From: Triatoma infestans | Lineage: Eukaryota > Arthropoda > Insecta > Hemiptera > Reduviidae | NCBI GenBank assembly: GCA_011037195.1 | Contig: JAAEAF010014380.1 | Span: 186,001-250,000, forward strand | Direction of reading: 5' to 3' | DNA length: 64,000 nucleotides | Position numbers and translations under genes: made by a program | The notes under the pieces: generated by a model | Databases searched by the model: none | What the model saw: only the letters and a program-made list of their open reading frames with translations | What the model was told of the DNA's origin: nothing | Shown here: one piece after another, positions 22,660 through 34,634 of the stretch | How the letters are laid out: every line of letters starts with the position of its first letter | Position numbering within the stretch: the stretch's first letter is position 1

Positions 22660-22893
22660 TACCAAAGTGTTTCGAGAAACTGAAAAAAATCCATTTAATA
22701 AAATGGCACATCCGGTTATGGAATTTCCATTGAAACCTTACATAGAACCAGATCTGCCGTGTATGTACATAAAATTAAAAAAAAAAAAATAGAACTTTTT
22801 TATAACCATATAATTTCTTGCTCTGGTGAAAACTCAGTTTCCAAAATCTGATACGATCGCAAAAATTTCTCTTACCAGAAGTAAAAGAAAGTA
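22660..22893 (-). repeat. Family A head, inverted next to the previous copy
   Basis: Minus-oriented head with AAAATGGCACATCCGGTTAT, GGTGAAAACTCAGTTTCCAA and TGATACGATCGCAAAAATTT, ending CAGAAGTAAAAGAAAGTAAC. With the copy at 21778 it forms an outward-facing head pair, so the ~1.1 kb unit has inverted termini of about 85 bp. Confidence 0.8.
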
Positions 22894-23726
22894 ACATTAA
22901 CACAATATTACAATCCAATAGTTAAGAATGTGATTAGTTTAAAAATATTTGGTAAATAGTTTTCCTTATTTCATATTCTATTGAAGAAAAGAAAAGTTTT
23001 TTTTGGTTGAGAGTGATAGTTGAAACTCTTCTATAAAAGTGTCAAACATATAAAGATCATAAATACAGTATAAAGATCTATAATAATTGGTCTACATGTT
23101 GTCACAGATATAAAAGGAACAGATATAGTTCCCTTTTTTGGTCGGTAAAAACTTTCTTCCATTTATCACCATAACTAGAAACTTTCCATAATTTCTCCCA
23201 AGTATTGAAGAAGTATTTTTAAACGGTTTCGGTGTTTTTTTTTAAGATTTGAAAGACATTAAACCTTTTTTTGGGGAATTCGGAATAAAAAAAAACAAAA
23301 CAAACTAATTTAACCTATATAACAAGGAGATAGTTACTCTTTCATACTGAAGACTTAATACAAATTACCACCGTGGAGAAGGAGATATAATGACTTGAAG
23401 GCTTTACTACTTAACCGCCTGTTAAAATCACTCTACATTAGGCAGTATCCAAAGTTTGATCAATTATTCTCACATTATCTCTAATTATCTTCAATTTTAT
23501 TCAAATTTAGAAAAAAAATTTGTTCACCACATTTTGATAATCTCTTTTGGGTTGACGAATGCTGACTAAAATGTTTATGATCGAATCATCATTTGGTTCA
23601 TCAATGATTCATCTACTTTAATAATTATTTACTTTAAAATATGTGTTTAAATAAAACTAACAGAACTTTCTCTACTAAATAGTATATTACATCAAGTTTA
23701 ATGTAAATTGTCATAATCTATACCTT
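22894..23726. other. AT-rich stretch, nothing recognised
   Basis: No supported feature. Confidence 0.5.
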
Positions 23727-23790
23727 TACTTTCTCTTACATAATCTACAAGAGAAACGAAATCGTGTCAAATTTTTTGAAAAAAATAAAA
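23727..23790 (+). repeat. Family A head stub
   Basis: TTACTTTCTCTTACATAATC followed by AGAGAAACGAAATCGTGTCA: the head terminus only, abutting the inverted copy that follows. Confidence 0.7.
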
Positions 23791-23792
23791 TG

Positions 23793-24598
23793 TTGTAAAA
23801 CACTCACACACACAAATTTCTCTTACTCTAATTAATACAATTTAATCAAGAAATTTAATTAAGACCTCCAATATCCCTCTAAAATCAATTTTCTTCAGAT
23901 AAATGTATCAAACAAAAGTATAATGTTTTTGTGCTGATTATGTAGAAGAATGAACCGCGATATACAGCCTTAATTTTATTTTATTTAAAAAAGATTACAT
24001 TTCGTTTTCTTTCCTACGTTTCGACACCTAAGCGTGTTTATCTGTGTATTGAGTATTCCAAGTTTTAAGAAAATCGTTGTGGGAGTATTCGAGGAAACTC
24101 AAATATTTATTCTGTGAAATGGACTTCCGTTTAACCGATTTTCTTCAAATTTGGAATTCTATCAATGTTCTTAATGTGTATTAATATTATGTAGGTGGTA
24201 AAAATCATATATTATCCTGAAGAGGATGTAGCATGACGCTACTGTTCCCCCCAAAAAATCAATTTTCCCAGGAAAATTTTTCAAATAAAAGTAGTAGGTA
24301 TTTATATGTGAGCATAGTATAGAAGTTAAAGAAAATTGTTAGAGTCGTTTTCGTGGAAAATTACGGGGAAACTGAAGAAAATTTTTTTTAGTAAAGTCGC
24401 ACTTCCGGTTGATGGATTTTGCCCTAAATCTTCGTATTTTGTGCGGTATTATTACGTAAATGGGATACACATATAAAGACTATTCGCTAAACAAATTTTT
24501 CACGTATTCAGAGGACCCCAGATTATGTATTACGGGTGAAAAATCAATTTCGAAAATCCGGCATGATCATAATACTTTGTCTTACTAGGAGTAAGCTT
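23793..24598 (-). repeat. Family A, near-complete copy
   Basis: Minus orientation from the tail (AAAACACTCACACACACAAA, TTTCTCTTACTCTAATTAAT) through two monomer blocks (AAGAAAATCGTTGTGGGAGT; AAGAAAATTGTTAGAGTCGT) to the head (GTCGCACTTCCGGTTGATGG, TATTCGCTAAACAAATTTTT, CTTACTAGGAGTAAG). Preceded directly by a plus-oriented head stub. Confidence 0.85.
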
Positions 24599-25256
24599 CA
24601 TTAAATCAGATATTCCGTTTACATATCATCATGGAATCCGTGATGAGAAACAAGAGGTTGCGTTCACAAAAATCTGTTATCCGGAAGTGCACATATAGAA
24701 TTTAAATAATTGTAAACAATGGTGCAATTAATGACTTCAAATAACTACAGTTATAAACAATGGCAACACAAGATTTTGATCATTTTAAGAATTTAATTAC
24801 AAGGATTAGTAAGGAGTTATTTTCACCTTACATAATATATCTATAAGACTTTTTATTTCAACATTCTTTCCCGGGAAAACTTGATTTTAGGATACATTCG
24901 GGTGGAATTATGACGTTAGTCACCCCACAAAACATGTTATGTAGATGATCCATCACCTAGATTTGAAGAAATATTATTTATCACATTAAAATAGCGAAAT
25001 ATGGAAAAAAAGAAACAAATCGTGCGCGTGTTTTGAGAAAATTAATATTTAAAAAAATGTTGTTCCGAAAAAGTCAATTAATGTACAGTTTAAATTATTT
25101 AAGATATTTATTGCAAAAGACTAAAAAAAAAAAGAAGTACGATTTGGCTCGTGCCAATAACAGTATAATGTCATAGTAAATTTAGCGAATAGTTTAAAAA
25201 AAAAACTGTAGTTCCGGTAGTTGTTGGCGTGATTACAATCAATATAATTAACATCA

Positions 25257-25279
25257 TTCATTCATTCATTCATTCATTA
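25257..25279. repeat. (ATTC)n microsatellite
   Basis: Five to six ATTC units. Confidence 0.9.
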
Positions 25280-26377
25280 CAATAAAGACGCATCTATTTT
25301 ATAAAAAAGAAAAAAATAAAAAAAAGTGCTGTTAATATATCTATCAATAAAAACTAGGCAACTGAAATTAATTCAGAACATCTGGTTTGTTTGTCTGTCT
25401 GTTTATTTGAACGTTTTCTCTAAGTATTTATTTTACCTTGGCACAGTATTTTTTTTTTTCTTTTTAGTTTACTCCCCAACATGGACATTCAAGAAATTAC
25501 GACAGCGTTATGCAATATTTTGTTACCCATCTTCTTCTTGTTTTTATCGCTCTTTATTAATGACAAAACGGCAGAACACTCGTTTGGAGATACAATGAAC
25601 AAGTCATAAAGGAAAAAAATCTTGTTTCAATTCATATACAACTTTCTCTTACTGTAATTTCTCATAGTTTTTTGTGATAAATTTTGCTCAAAAGTCAGGA
25701 GGTTTTACTAAATATTTAACAGGATAGGGAACCTTAAATTATGTAAGTGATATTAAAAAGAGGCCTGAACTTAAGCTTCACCAATTGACAGACTGAAATA
25801 AGTATAACTTTTTTTTTTTTGACTGAGCACTTCATGACAACGTGACACCTCAAAACATATGTTTTAAATATAAACACTGAAATTACGAAATCGATTGCAA
25901 TTTTTCGATAAATCCCTGTAGTATGGTGTGATATTGTTAGGTGATGTCTTTCAAGTGGTCCATAATGATTTTATTTATTAATAAATTAAAAAAAAAAATG
26001 TCGTAAATCCGAATGAAATTAATGAGCACTCAAGAAAGATTGTTTAACGTTTACAAAAAAGGATTCATACAGAACAGTTATACCTACTTATTTAGTAGTT
26101 AGGACATTATGAAATAGCTAAATACGGAATGTATTGCCTGACCATAAGGCAGCAACGGCCATTAAATCTCAAAAATACTAATTATACGGTTTAGAGTTTC
26201 GAATATTTTAATGCCAGGCCAATGGCTCTAAACGGAGCTCTATCAAATTTGAACTTTACTGTGATTTATTTTTTGTTACATTTTGGTAACAAATAAACCG
26301 GACATGCATTTTCAAAATTTTGTCACTTATTATAATAAGTTCAGACTTAACAGCAGTTACACAGAGCGAGTGAGTAA

Positions 26378-26392
26378 GGGGGGGGGGGGGGG
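26378..26392. repeat. Poly-G run
   Basis: About 14 consecutive G bases, unusual in this AT-rich window and a likely sequencing or assembly weak spot. Confidence 0.9.
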
Positions 26393-27029
26393 AAGAAATC
26401 CTTCTATTCTGCGAATGACAAACTAATAGAACAAAAATGTTCTATTGTAATCCCTCTTTCAGGTTTGTTTAACCATTTCTTTTTATAATTTTTAATGACC
26501 AGTTGATGTGGTTATAACCAAGATTCATGGAAGTGACAACAGTAATTACTTCTATGAACTTGATCAGTTCACCATTCAGACTAGGCTTGATGAAAGATAA
26601 CTTATAAGGTAAGATGAAATCGAAGTTTAAAAAAAAAAAGAAAGGGAAAGAAAAAAATAAATAAATAAAGCACACTTTTTAATTAAATAAACTATTTCAC
26701 TTTTAAAATGTTACATTTATTTTTCTATATTTAGATTTATTTATTTATTTTCTATATTTAATAAATCCTATTATAGAAAAAAAACTTTAAGTATTATGAA
26801 AATTGTCAACAGATTCGCTTTTGTACTATATTTTTTCGTCTTAAAATACATAAAACTGTTGTAAAATAACATTTAAATCCTTAAAAAAGAACCATTTTCC
26901 TCAAGAAAAACAGTGAAAAAGTTGCAAGCTTCAGACGAAAGAATTTAAAAGAAAGTGGGTGCTCAAGGAAAAAATTAGTATAAAGTTTAAATCAACCTTT
27001 TTCTTCCAATTACTGTTACTACTTCAAAC

Positions 27030-27440
27030 GGAAGTAATGCGGGTTTTATTAAAAATTTCCGAAATTTAGTTGTTTTTTTAACCGGAAATACGTATTCTTT
27101 TTAAGGCCTTCTAAATATGAAAAAGTTGTTGGTTTTTTTTTTCTCTCTTAAAAACTCATAAAATGAAAAACCCTCAAACTTTGATGTCGTTCCGGTTTCA
27201 CAGTAGCCAGCTCGTCAAGAAGATTTTTCACCAAAAAAAAAATTAAGCATGAAAAAAGGTCTTCTTTACTGATTATACAATTTTCTTCAAAATGATTCAT
27301 TATCTTTAAAATATAAATATATAAATCAAGAGCTTTTATCACTTTTATTTAGTGAATTTTTCTCTGGAAGAAATTGAGTTTAGAGAGGATTTTGGCGGGG
27401 GTCGGGGTGAGGATGTTGTTTACTTTGAAGAAAATTGGTG
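27030..27440 (+). repeat. Family A copy, strongly diverged
   Basis: Plus orientation: TTCCGAAATTTAGTTGTTTT, AACCGGAAATACGTATTC, ATATGAAAAAGTTGTTGG, ATCACTTTTATTTAGTGAAT and GGATTTTGGCGGGGGTCGGG follow the family order with reduced identity. Confidence 0.6.
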
Positions 27441-28104
27441 AAATTACGCATGAGAAAATTGCAGAATGAGAAAGACATGTTTTTGACACTAGAATTAAAA
27501 AAGAAAAAATAAATAAGAAGCTTTAATTGGATATCAAATATTACCCACCTTAAATGCTACACTAAATAAAAATTCAGTACGCCCCCCCCCCACGCCGTGA
27601 AAAACAAAAAAAAAATGTAGCTTCTTGTCCATTATTCCCTAGAAAATAAATCATCGGGTGCCAGTTCTCCTTTTTTCTTTTTTAAAGAAAACAACAATCT
27701 TTGAAAAGAACCGTGCATTATGCAAGAACACGTGCCACCATATAGGGTCGTAGGCCCCCGGCTAGTACAATGCAGATTATTGGTTGTTTTTTTTATTTTA
27801 TTTTTTTTTCACTGTATTTTTCTCTTGCCATAATTTTGCAAAATAATTTTGATAGTTAGAAATATTTGTATTTTTATTATTATTTTTATATATATATATT
27901 TGAGATTATTTTATTTCCTCTTCCGTCTTGATAAATGATAATTTTTGCAAAAGCCTGGATTGTTTATCAATTTTTTTTTATTTATAAATTTAATTGAAAA
28001 AATTAAATAAATAAATTAAAAATTCCTGGACAATTAATTAATTACGACTACTTACTTAATAATACGTTAAAGTCACTTAATTGAAAAAAAATCAAAGACT
28101 TACC
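27441..28104. other. AT-rich stretch, nothing recognised
   Basis: Poly-A/T runs and a C run near 27583-27591. No gene or element identified. Confidence 0.5.
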
Positions 28105-28170
28105 CTTTATCATCATGTCGAAGTGGGCGCCATCCAGACGTATGTCTCGGATGCAGATATTAAAGTTGTT
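28105..28170 (-). CDS. Candidate exon end with consensus splice donor, unidentified
   Basis: A GC-richer island with an open minus-strand frame containing ICIRDIRLDGAHFDMMIKG, followed at 28098-28103 by GTAAGT (plus-strand ACTTAC), a consensus 5' splice site. The 5' edge is unclear. Upstream on the minus strand the sequence is A-rich with no convincing acceptor; an AG just before ACATACG would give a very short exon out of this frame. I do not recognise the peptide. It could be a real exon whose upstream intron end was altered, or chance. Confidence 0.35.
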
Positions 28171-29356
28171 TTTTTTTTTTTGTTTTATTTTTTTTATCAA
28201 CTAATACTATACTATTATTATTACTACTAAATAAGATTATTTGTAAAATGTTCACAAGTTAGAAAAAAAAAAAAAAAATTAAGATATATAGATTATATAG
28301 GTAGAGTAAAAGAAGCACAAGCACACTGTCTGGGCAGGTTGTCGGCCCCACAACGTCTCGAAAGATACTGAAGAACAAACTATGAGAAGAGTCCCCACTT
28401 CTCTGCTGTATACTAACCAGATATATCCCTCTCCATCCGTCCTTCCCACACGCGGTCCTCCCCATCTGGCTCTTTCTCGATCGCTTTATCATACTTTTTT
28501 TCTCCCACAACTTCTTCATGAAGCGATTTTAAAAAAAAAATAATTATTTAATTAAAATAAAAAGAAAATTCTAGTGTGCAACACTTAGAAGGGCGCTTTT
28601 TAATGCACTTTTCACAATCGCCAATATTCACAAAATTATCTTCAAAATTGGAACTTTTACTAAACAATTTGTATCCTTGAATACAATGGAAAGCCAAACT
28701 TTGTAGTACCCTTCTCAGAACTACAGCAAAAAATAAATGTTTTCGGAACAATCGTTCATAAAATAGTGATAGGCTTAATATGTGCAAGTTGTGCAGGACT
28801 TACTGCCCAGTTTTATATCAAAGTTTTAAAGAACAAAAATCATTGAGAAAGTCTCAATGATACGCCATATACGAGAAAGTTTCAGGGAAAAATGTAGAAA
28901 AAAACTTCACTTTTTCAGGAAAAATCCTAGACGGATTTTATTTAAAACTTTCATTTACAATCCCTTTATTATTTCCGATTGGAAAATCAAATTCTAATTT
29001 TCAGGACCATTGTTTCAATTTCAGAGGTTTTCGTTTAATTCCTAGTTCTTCTTTAATTCTTAGTATTATTTCTTCTTTTAATTCCTTCTCTTTCTCTCTC
29101 TCACACACCCACACATACACATGTCCACTCACAAACTAATCAAAATATGGAAATATAGGAAATAATGACCAAAAAAGGGACACAATTGAAATACAGCCTC
29201 CTCTCATACCAATACGAGACAGTAAAGAGAAAACAATCTCGACATCCGAGCTCCCCCCCTTCAAATAAAAGCTGCGCTTTCATTGTAAGAAAAGAGATAT
29301 TACTATGTGATTAGAATCGTTGCACTAATATTCATTGCGAGTTTATAACAATTTTT
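28171..29356. other. Mixed stretch; GC-richer island near 28315-28520
   Basis: 28315-28520 is notably less AT-rich than its surroundings (GTCGGCCCCACAACGTCTCG, CACGCGGTCCTCCCC) but shows no recognised gene. The rest is AT-rich with poly-A/T, and a CT/CA tract lies near 29090-29122. Confidence 0.5.
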
Positions 29357-29925
29357 ACTATCTCTTACTTCCTCCTACTAAGAGGAAGTATTGCGATCGT
29401 GCAACATTTTCGAAATTGCGTTTTCACCAGAAAATACATGTTTTGAGGTCGCCTGAATATGAAAAAAATGTTATTAGGGAATGTTGGTGTGTGTGAGTTA
29501 ACAGAATACTTCAAAACGAAAACACGCAGAAAGCTCAAAGTTGATACCGTTTAGGCACTACCACCGTATCTGACATGAAGATTTCGGGCTAAATCCATCA
29601 ATCTGAAATGTGACTTAAATAAATGCTTTCTTTTCTGGATGTCTTCGAAAGTGGCTCCAACGATTTACTCTAGACTTCTATCTCTCTAAACACATATTTT
29701 GAAATGTTTTCCCCGGGAAAATTGATATTTTGGGGGTTCTGACAGGAATAGTAGCTTTTTGTTTTCCTCTAAAGGACCATTTTAGTATAATTTACGGTTT
29801 CATCACCTACATAATATTAATCCACATTAGAAGCATTGATACAAAATAGGTTTTTAATTTTTTTGTAATGTTCTCGATAACATTTACAACATTTTTTCAT
29901 TAAACTTGAAATGCTTGCCCCGCGA
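29357..29925 (+). repeat. Family A copy, head plus two partial monomers
   Basis: Head CTCCTACTAAGAGGAAGTAT, TGCGATCGTGCAACATTTTC, GAAAATACATGTTTTGAGGT and GCACTACCACCGTATCTGAC, then GTGGCTCCAACGATTTACTC, ACGGTTTCATCACCTACATA, and a second shortened monomer ending TTAAACTTGAAATGCTTGC. Confidence 0.85.
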
Positions 29926-30888
29926 CATCATCAAGACTAACCCAAATAGCGACGCAACCACCCATTTGGAGAAGTTAAGACTCTGCCTTCATGCAAGCCG
30001 AAAAAAGGTGTTATATTGGTTAATTCTTGAGCATAGGAAAAGTTTCTGCTTCAGTGTTTTTTTACAATCATCAGTTTTCAATTGGTTAATGCACCCAGCA
30101 ATTGTTACGCTACTTCCTTTAAAGCCCTTATAGTGTATTTCTTTAACAGTTATAATTATATCGGTTTTACCCAGTAGTTGCCAAGTTTAATCTTTTCACC
30201 TTCCGATCAGTCCTTGAGTCTAATAACACTTACACCCAAAACCTGTAAAGGTAGTTAGCACTTATTAGGTTTAACGCACCCACAACTCTTAATTTTTCAA
30301 GCCTACCTTCTAAGTATAGACGTGGACAACTGACGGAGCCACAATTGGTCCTCTAGGTTAATTTTGTAGTCCACCGAATATCATTCCTGTTTGTACTAAG
30401 AGCATACAAAACAACGACGTTAAAAAAAATAAATGTCAAAAAGATTTATGACGTCACACTTATAAAGGTGAGATTTCTATCAATATTAATAAATATAAGG
30501 ATTATGTTTTTAAAAGTTCAATGACTAAATTAAAAAAAAAAAACCTAATAATTTATAAAAAATCAATTGTTTTTACTTTTTCAAATCTAATTTGAAGGCC
30601 ATTTTATAACTATTCATCCACATTTTAATAGTAATTAATATTTATTTTAAAAACAATAATTTCTTTGAAATGTTTATTTATTTATTTACTTTTATTTTCC
30701 TAATTTCATTGCTGATCGTTTTCGTGACTCATCATCATTCTTACGGTTTTGCAGAATGAAACTCCACTAGGAGTATCGTAATTTTTAATGAATGAATGAA
30801 AATCTTTTTTACTTTTTTTCTTTTTGTTCAATATTTATTGTTATTTGGAATTACACAATTGACAGACAGTACTTTGTCTCTCTGTGGA
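29926..30888. other. Unassigned stretch
   Basis: No gene or known element recognised. A 75-codon frame at 29906-30133 starts inside the Family A copy and is not supported. Confidence 0.5.
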
Positions 30889-30972
30889 TTCAAATATGTA
30901 TTTCCGGTTAAAACGTGATTACGGAAATACGATACGATTGTAATACTTCCTCTTACTATAATAAAGAGAATA
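30889..30972 (-). repeat. Family A head fragment
   Basis: AATATGTATTTCCGGTTAAA, ATACGATACGATTGTAATAC and TTCCTCTTACTATAATAAAG: head end in minus orientation. Confidence 0.65.
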
Positions 30973-31054
30973 CAACATAAAATTTTATTTAATTCTACAG
31001 TTAACGGCACCATGGGTCTTTTACGGATGATCAAGTAATACTGGCAAACAACCG

Positions 31055-31175
31055 TTGATGACGCGAGAGCAGAAAACTAGGCGAAACATTAAATATTTCG
31101 GACACGCAACTAATGTGACCAAAACTGAATTCATCTTAGAGAATTCATTAGATGGAGAGGGAAATAAAGCTGTGT
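31055..31175 (+). pseudogene. Possible LINE ORF2 C-terminal scrap
   Basis: The plus-strand frame reads RRNIKYFGHATNVTKTEFI, then LENSLDGEGNK. It resembles the RRLRYFGHVxR...ILEGKVEGKRGRGR segment near the end of many insect non-LTR ORF2 proteins. The match is short and the frame continues into unrelated sequence. Weak call. Confidence 0.35.
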
Positions 31176-31989
31176 GCTTAATTATTTTTGGGAATATAAT
31201 ATCTACTTTGATAGAGCATCTGTACATTGATATTTTAATTAAAAAATGAAACACCCCCATCGGATAGGTGCCACTCCTCACATACTTCTTATTCAACAAA
31301 ATGCTATCAGAGTTCTCGGATATAAGTCGGCTTTTATACAGAAGTCATTAAATCAGAAAAATGAGTTGATTTATTATACAGCTGATTCGGAGGGATTTCT
31401 TCCTCATTACACAGTAATTTAAATTACACAATTTAGTTTCGGTGGTTCGTAATGTGAATATTAATGGCTTAGTAATAACTAGATAGTGTGAATGGTAAAG
31501 ATTAGGAGGGGTTGTTCTCGCAGAGGAGGGGTTTAGGAAAGGAAGGTATAGAGCCGAAGGAGGCGGGGAGAGAGATAGAGAGAGAGTGAAAACATTGATT
31601 GGATAGAAATGGTGTCCGAACGATTGGCTACGATACACCGTTATATACGGATAATTATCAATATGATCTGATAAAAGAAGAGTAAAACAAAAAAAAATGT
31701 ACTGAAAGAAAGGTAGTGAATGTGTTGATTCTGACGGTCGGTATAGTATCGCTGCGTCTAACTTCACACACACAAAATGTCCGCAGTTCTATTCCGCAAT
31801 TTAATGCTGCCTAGTAAAATAATTACGCTGTATTCCTCTGACTCACATCTCCATCAAACCAATCTTCCTTACCTAGAAGTTATCGGCTTATTTTAAACTT
31901 GGAATATACACTACTAAACTAGCAATTAGCAAGTTCACTCCTTCTAGTTGCTTTGCTTGAATTAGAGAAAACGATTTTTTATTTTTTCT
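31176..31989. other. Unassigned stretch; AG tract near 31565-31590
   Basis: The longest open frame of the window (minus, 31348-31773, 141 codons) lies here. It is rich in Ser/Leu/Pro from AG/CT tracts, has no recognisable domain or codon signal, and is not called as a gene. Confidence 0.5.
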
Positions 31990-32125
31990 TCCTCTTACTC
32001 ATAAATCCAAACACGCAATATTATTAGTTAAAAATCCACAGATTTGTTTAAGAGGAAGTATTAAATTTGTTTCAGATTTTCGAAACTGTTTTTAATGAAA
32101 ATACATATTTTTGTGATTAGTTGAA
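31990..32125 (+). repeat. Family A head fragment, interrupted
   Basis: TTCCTCTTACTCATAAATCC, then ~55 bp of other sequence, then TTAAGAGGAAGTATTAAATT, CAGATTTTCGAAACTG and AAAATACATATTTTTGTGAT. It looks like a head palindrome whose centre was opened by a small insertion. Confidence 0.5.
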
Positions 32126-32189
32126 GGAGTGAATGATATAACTGGAAAATATGAGAAAAATTTTAGGTCGATGTTGTTCTCGCTGCAAT

Positions 32190-32535
32190 TTTAGCGTATT
32201 AGCGCGCTGAAAGAAACAATGAAAGAATTCACAATCGCAGCTACTAGAATGGGGTTCCAGGTAAACGAGCAGAATTCTAATTTGGTAGAAATATCCAGGA
32301 AAGTTAGAAGAAACCAAGGTAACCTGCAGGTACAGGGTATGGTCTACGACCGCGTGAAGACCTTCAAGTATGTAGGAGCGGTTGTGACTGAAGGGTAATA
32401 TCGTTGGAGTCGAAATGAGCACGAAGCTGGCTGCTGGAAATAGAAGTAACTGTGTCCTCCAAAAACACTTTAAATCCTGTGAATCCTGTCAATCCAGAAA
32501 GGACAAGCTCATACTGTAGAATACTGTAATCAGGT
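32190..32535 (+). pseudogene. Non-LTR RT fragment (after the catalytic motif)
   Basis: Plus-strand translation gives EFTIAATRMGFQVNEQNSN, SRKVRRNQGNLQVQG and YDRVKTFKYVGAVVTEG, the usual region after the FADD box in insect LINEs (MGLxINExKT ... FKYLGSxVTE). A stop at ~32398 and a frame change follow; the next frame gives VEMSTKLAAGNRSNCVLQK, as expected for the next block. About 110 residues of a ~1000-residue ORF2 remain. It differs from the remnant at 1354-2310 and lies on the opposite strand. Confidence 0.75.
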
Positions 32536-32884
32536 ATGTATATTTTGGATATATGAAAATTTCTCTAATCCGAAAATAACTTCTTCTACTGAATGGAATT
32601 TTTGTTTTGTTTCTAGAAAATTGTTCTTCAAAAGATGATTGGCTCTGTAATACTGGACAATATCTGTGAACCTGTGCGTGATAGCGCTTCTTCTTTCTCT
32701 TCTTCATCCTTACCAGTTTCAGTTCTTCTACCATCATTAGAAGGATTAAAATTTTCTTTGTAATTTTTACTCGGATAGAACAAGCTCTGCCTTATCCAAA
32801 GCCCCACTGGATATATACAGTAAAAGTAGCCCAACTCCCTGCACCTCCCACCCCACCTGTAAAAGCAACAATAACAAACGGTGT

Positions 32885-33115
32885 AGGCTCTAGATCAGAA
32901 ATCCAGACCCCGACCGAACAAAGTGGACAATAATTAAAGAGAAATAAAGCTATTCGGACTCTGAGTCCTGAGCGTAATATTCTACAACCCAAGCAATCTC
33001 TCATGAGAAGGAGTATTTCCACTTCTTTCTCTGCAAACTCTACATGTCTTCTATCTTTAAACTCTAAAACTCTTCTATGTCTTCTTAAACCAGGATTCCA
33101 AGATGGCGCATCCAT
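32885..33115 (-). pseudogene. RNase-H-type LINE 3' end, copy 1
   Basis: Shares nucleotide blocks with 45775-46000 and 62785-63060: AATCCAGACCC, CAACCCAAGCAATCTCTCAT, and a TTCTCTGCAAACTCTAC-type block. On the minus strand a diverged Cys motif (CRVCRE) is followed by RDCLGC, then an RIALF block. This fits the C-terminal zinc-finger region after RNase H in Jockey/R1/I-type elements. Stops and frameshifts are present. Confidence 0.55.
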
Positions 33116-34139
33116 TAATTGCACAATCAGAATTAATAATAATTGTATTAAGAGAAAAATCGAGTGAATATTTTTTTACGCATTCAGTGGGACTTGCACT
33201 TTTTCCACTTGCACTATTTGATAATAATTTCAATGTTATAAACTTTCAGATGAAATACTTTCCGAAGATGACTTCTTCCATTTAAAATTGAAACGTTCGA
33301 AATAGAAGAAGATTCTTGCACCAAGTCCATGCAAGTTATACCGATGATTAGTCTTCTTCTTTTTTTTTTAAAGTTTTGCAATATTGAACGTGCTTTACTA
33401 TCAGAGAAAGGTATTGTATTTCTTAAGAATTCATTTCAAACTGTGTTGAAAAATAGTTTGATATAAAAATTGAATACGTGGCTCGAAACAATTTCATATC
33501 AATCTTGAAACATCAGCTACTCCATATATATATTATTTGGCTTATCATCTTTAATTTAAAACATTTGTCAGAATAAATAATTTATTTAAATAATCCCGAA
33601 GGAATTATAGGATTGGGTAAGGTCCCGTTTTTCTCTAATGGTAAACGGGTTTCTGAGCAGATATTTCCTCTATTAATAGTAATTACTATTAATAAAAATT
33701 TACTATAAAAATTTTACAATTTTTTGAACAAAATTTTTCATTTATAATATTGTGAAATACAATAAAAAGTTGGGTGAATATTTTACACGTTTTTTTTTTT
33801 TAATTTTATTATCGTACCAATGATATTAAACAAGATGGCAGCAAACAATGAAATTCTTCAAGTATATTTCTATTGAAATTTTCACTTTTCACTTAGTTTT
33901 GAATACTTTTGCCATAGTTGGATAAACATTTATTTGAACAAAAGTGTTTCCCATTTATCATCGAAATACATCTAACAGTAAAAATGCTGGTAGAGATAGT
34001 CTTTGAAATGGAAACTACCACGCATTTCCGGTGGCTCTACCAACTATATTTTCCATTATAAGTGCATAATAGATAACTTTAAAATAATTTTATATCCGGT
34101 AAGAGATCATTTATTGTTTACTCTCTATTATTATTATTT
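33116..34139. other. AT-rich stretch, nothing recognised
   Basis: No supported feature. TTTAAATAATCCCGAAGG and similar tracts are unremarkable. Confidence 0.5.
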
Positions 34140-34365
34140 TTTTAAATATATGTATTGAGGCCCTTTGAATATGAAGAAATGATTTTTAGCGAAACCCCCC
34201 CTCGCTGTATGTGCGTCTGTACGTGAACAAAACATCTCAGAAAAGGAGAAAAATCCACAAGGCGCGCAAAATTATTAATACATTTAGGTATCAACAGGAA
34301 ATGCAATATGAAGTTTTCGGTCAAATTCATGAACCGGAAATGCGACTTTATTGAATAGTTATTTC
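34140..34365 (+). repeat. Family A fragment
   Basis: Plus orientation: GAGGCCCTTTGAATATGAAG, GATTTTTAGCGAAACCCCCC, AGTTTTCGGTCAAATTCATG and AACCGGAAATGCGACTTTAT. The head terminus is missing. Confidence 0.7.
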
Positions 34366-34616
34366 CAGTTTACTGGAAGGAAAATGGACAAAATATATAA
34401 GCTTATCACTTTTTTAGGAACTATTTTTCCAAAAAGAAAAAAATTAGAGATAAGCGATAATCTCGATTTTTCCCCACTGAAATGCTATTTAGAAGAATGG
34501 ATCTCCAATGGAGTTGTAAAGCTTTTCCACGGCATGGTATATATAGATGATGGAAATTTTATTATACTTTTTATCAGTACCACAGATTGCGCTAGTGAAA
34601 TTGTGCTTATTATCTC

Positions 34617-34634
34617 TACCATAGGACAGTGCTA
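34617..34634. other. 18-bp target-site duplication (left copy)
   Basis: TACCATAGGACAGTGCTA, repeated exactly at 35372-35389 on the other side of the insertion. Confidence 0.95.

Larger units (their letters stand above)
24599..27029. other. AT-rich stretch with small Family A scraps
   Basis: Short Family A matches occur at ~24840-24925 (plus, CATTCTTTCCCGGGAAAACT) and ~25628-25690 (minus tail, CAACTTTCTCTTACTGTAAT). Also present are an ATTC tetranucleotide run at ~25257-25279 and a G run at ~26378-26392. No gene recognised. Confidence 0.55.

Noticed and set aside
31348..31773. Longest open frame (141 codons, minus strand)
   Set aside because: Composition is driven by AG/CT tracts and AT-rich sequence; no domain, no splice or promoter context, no repeat-family protein.
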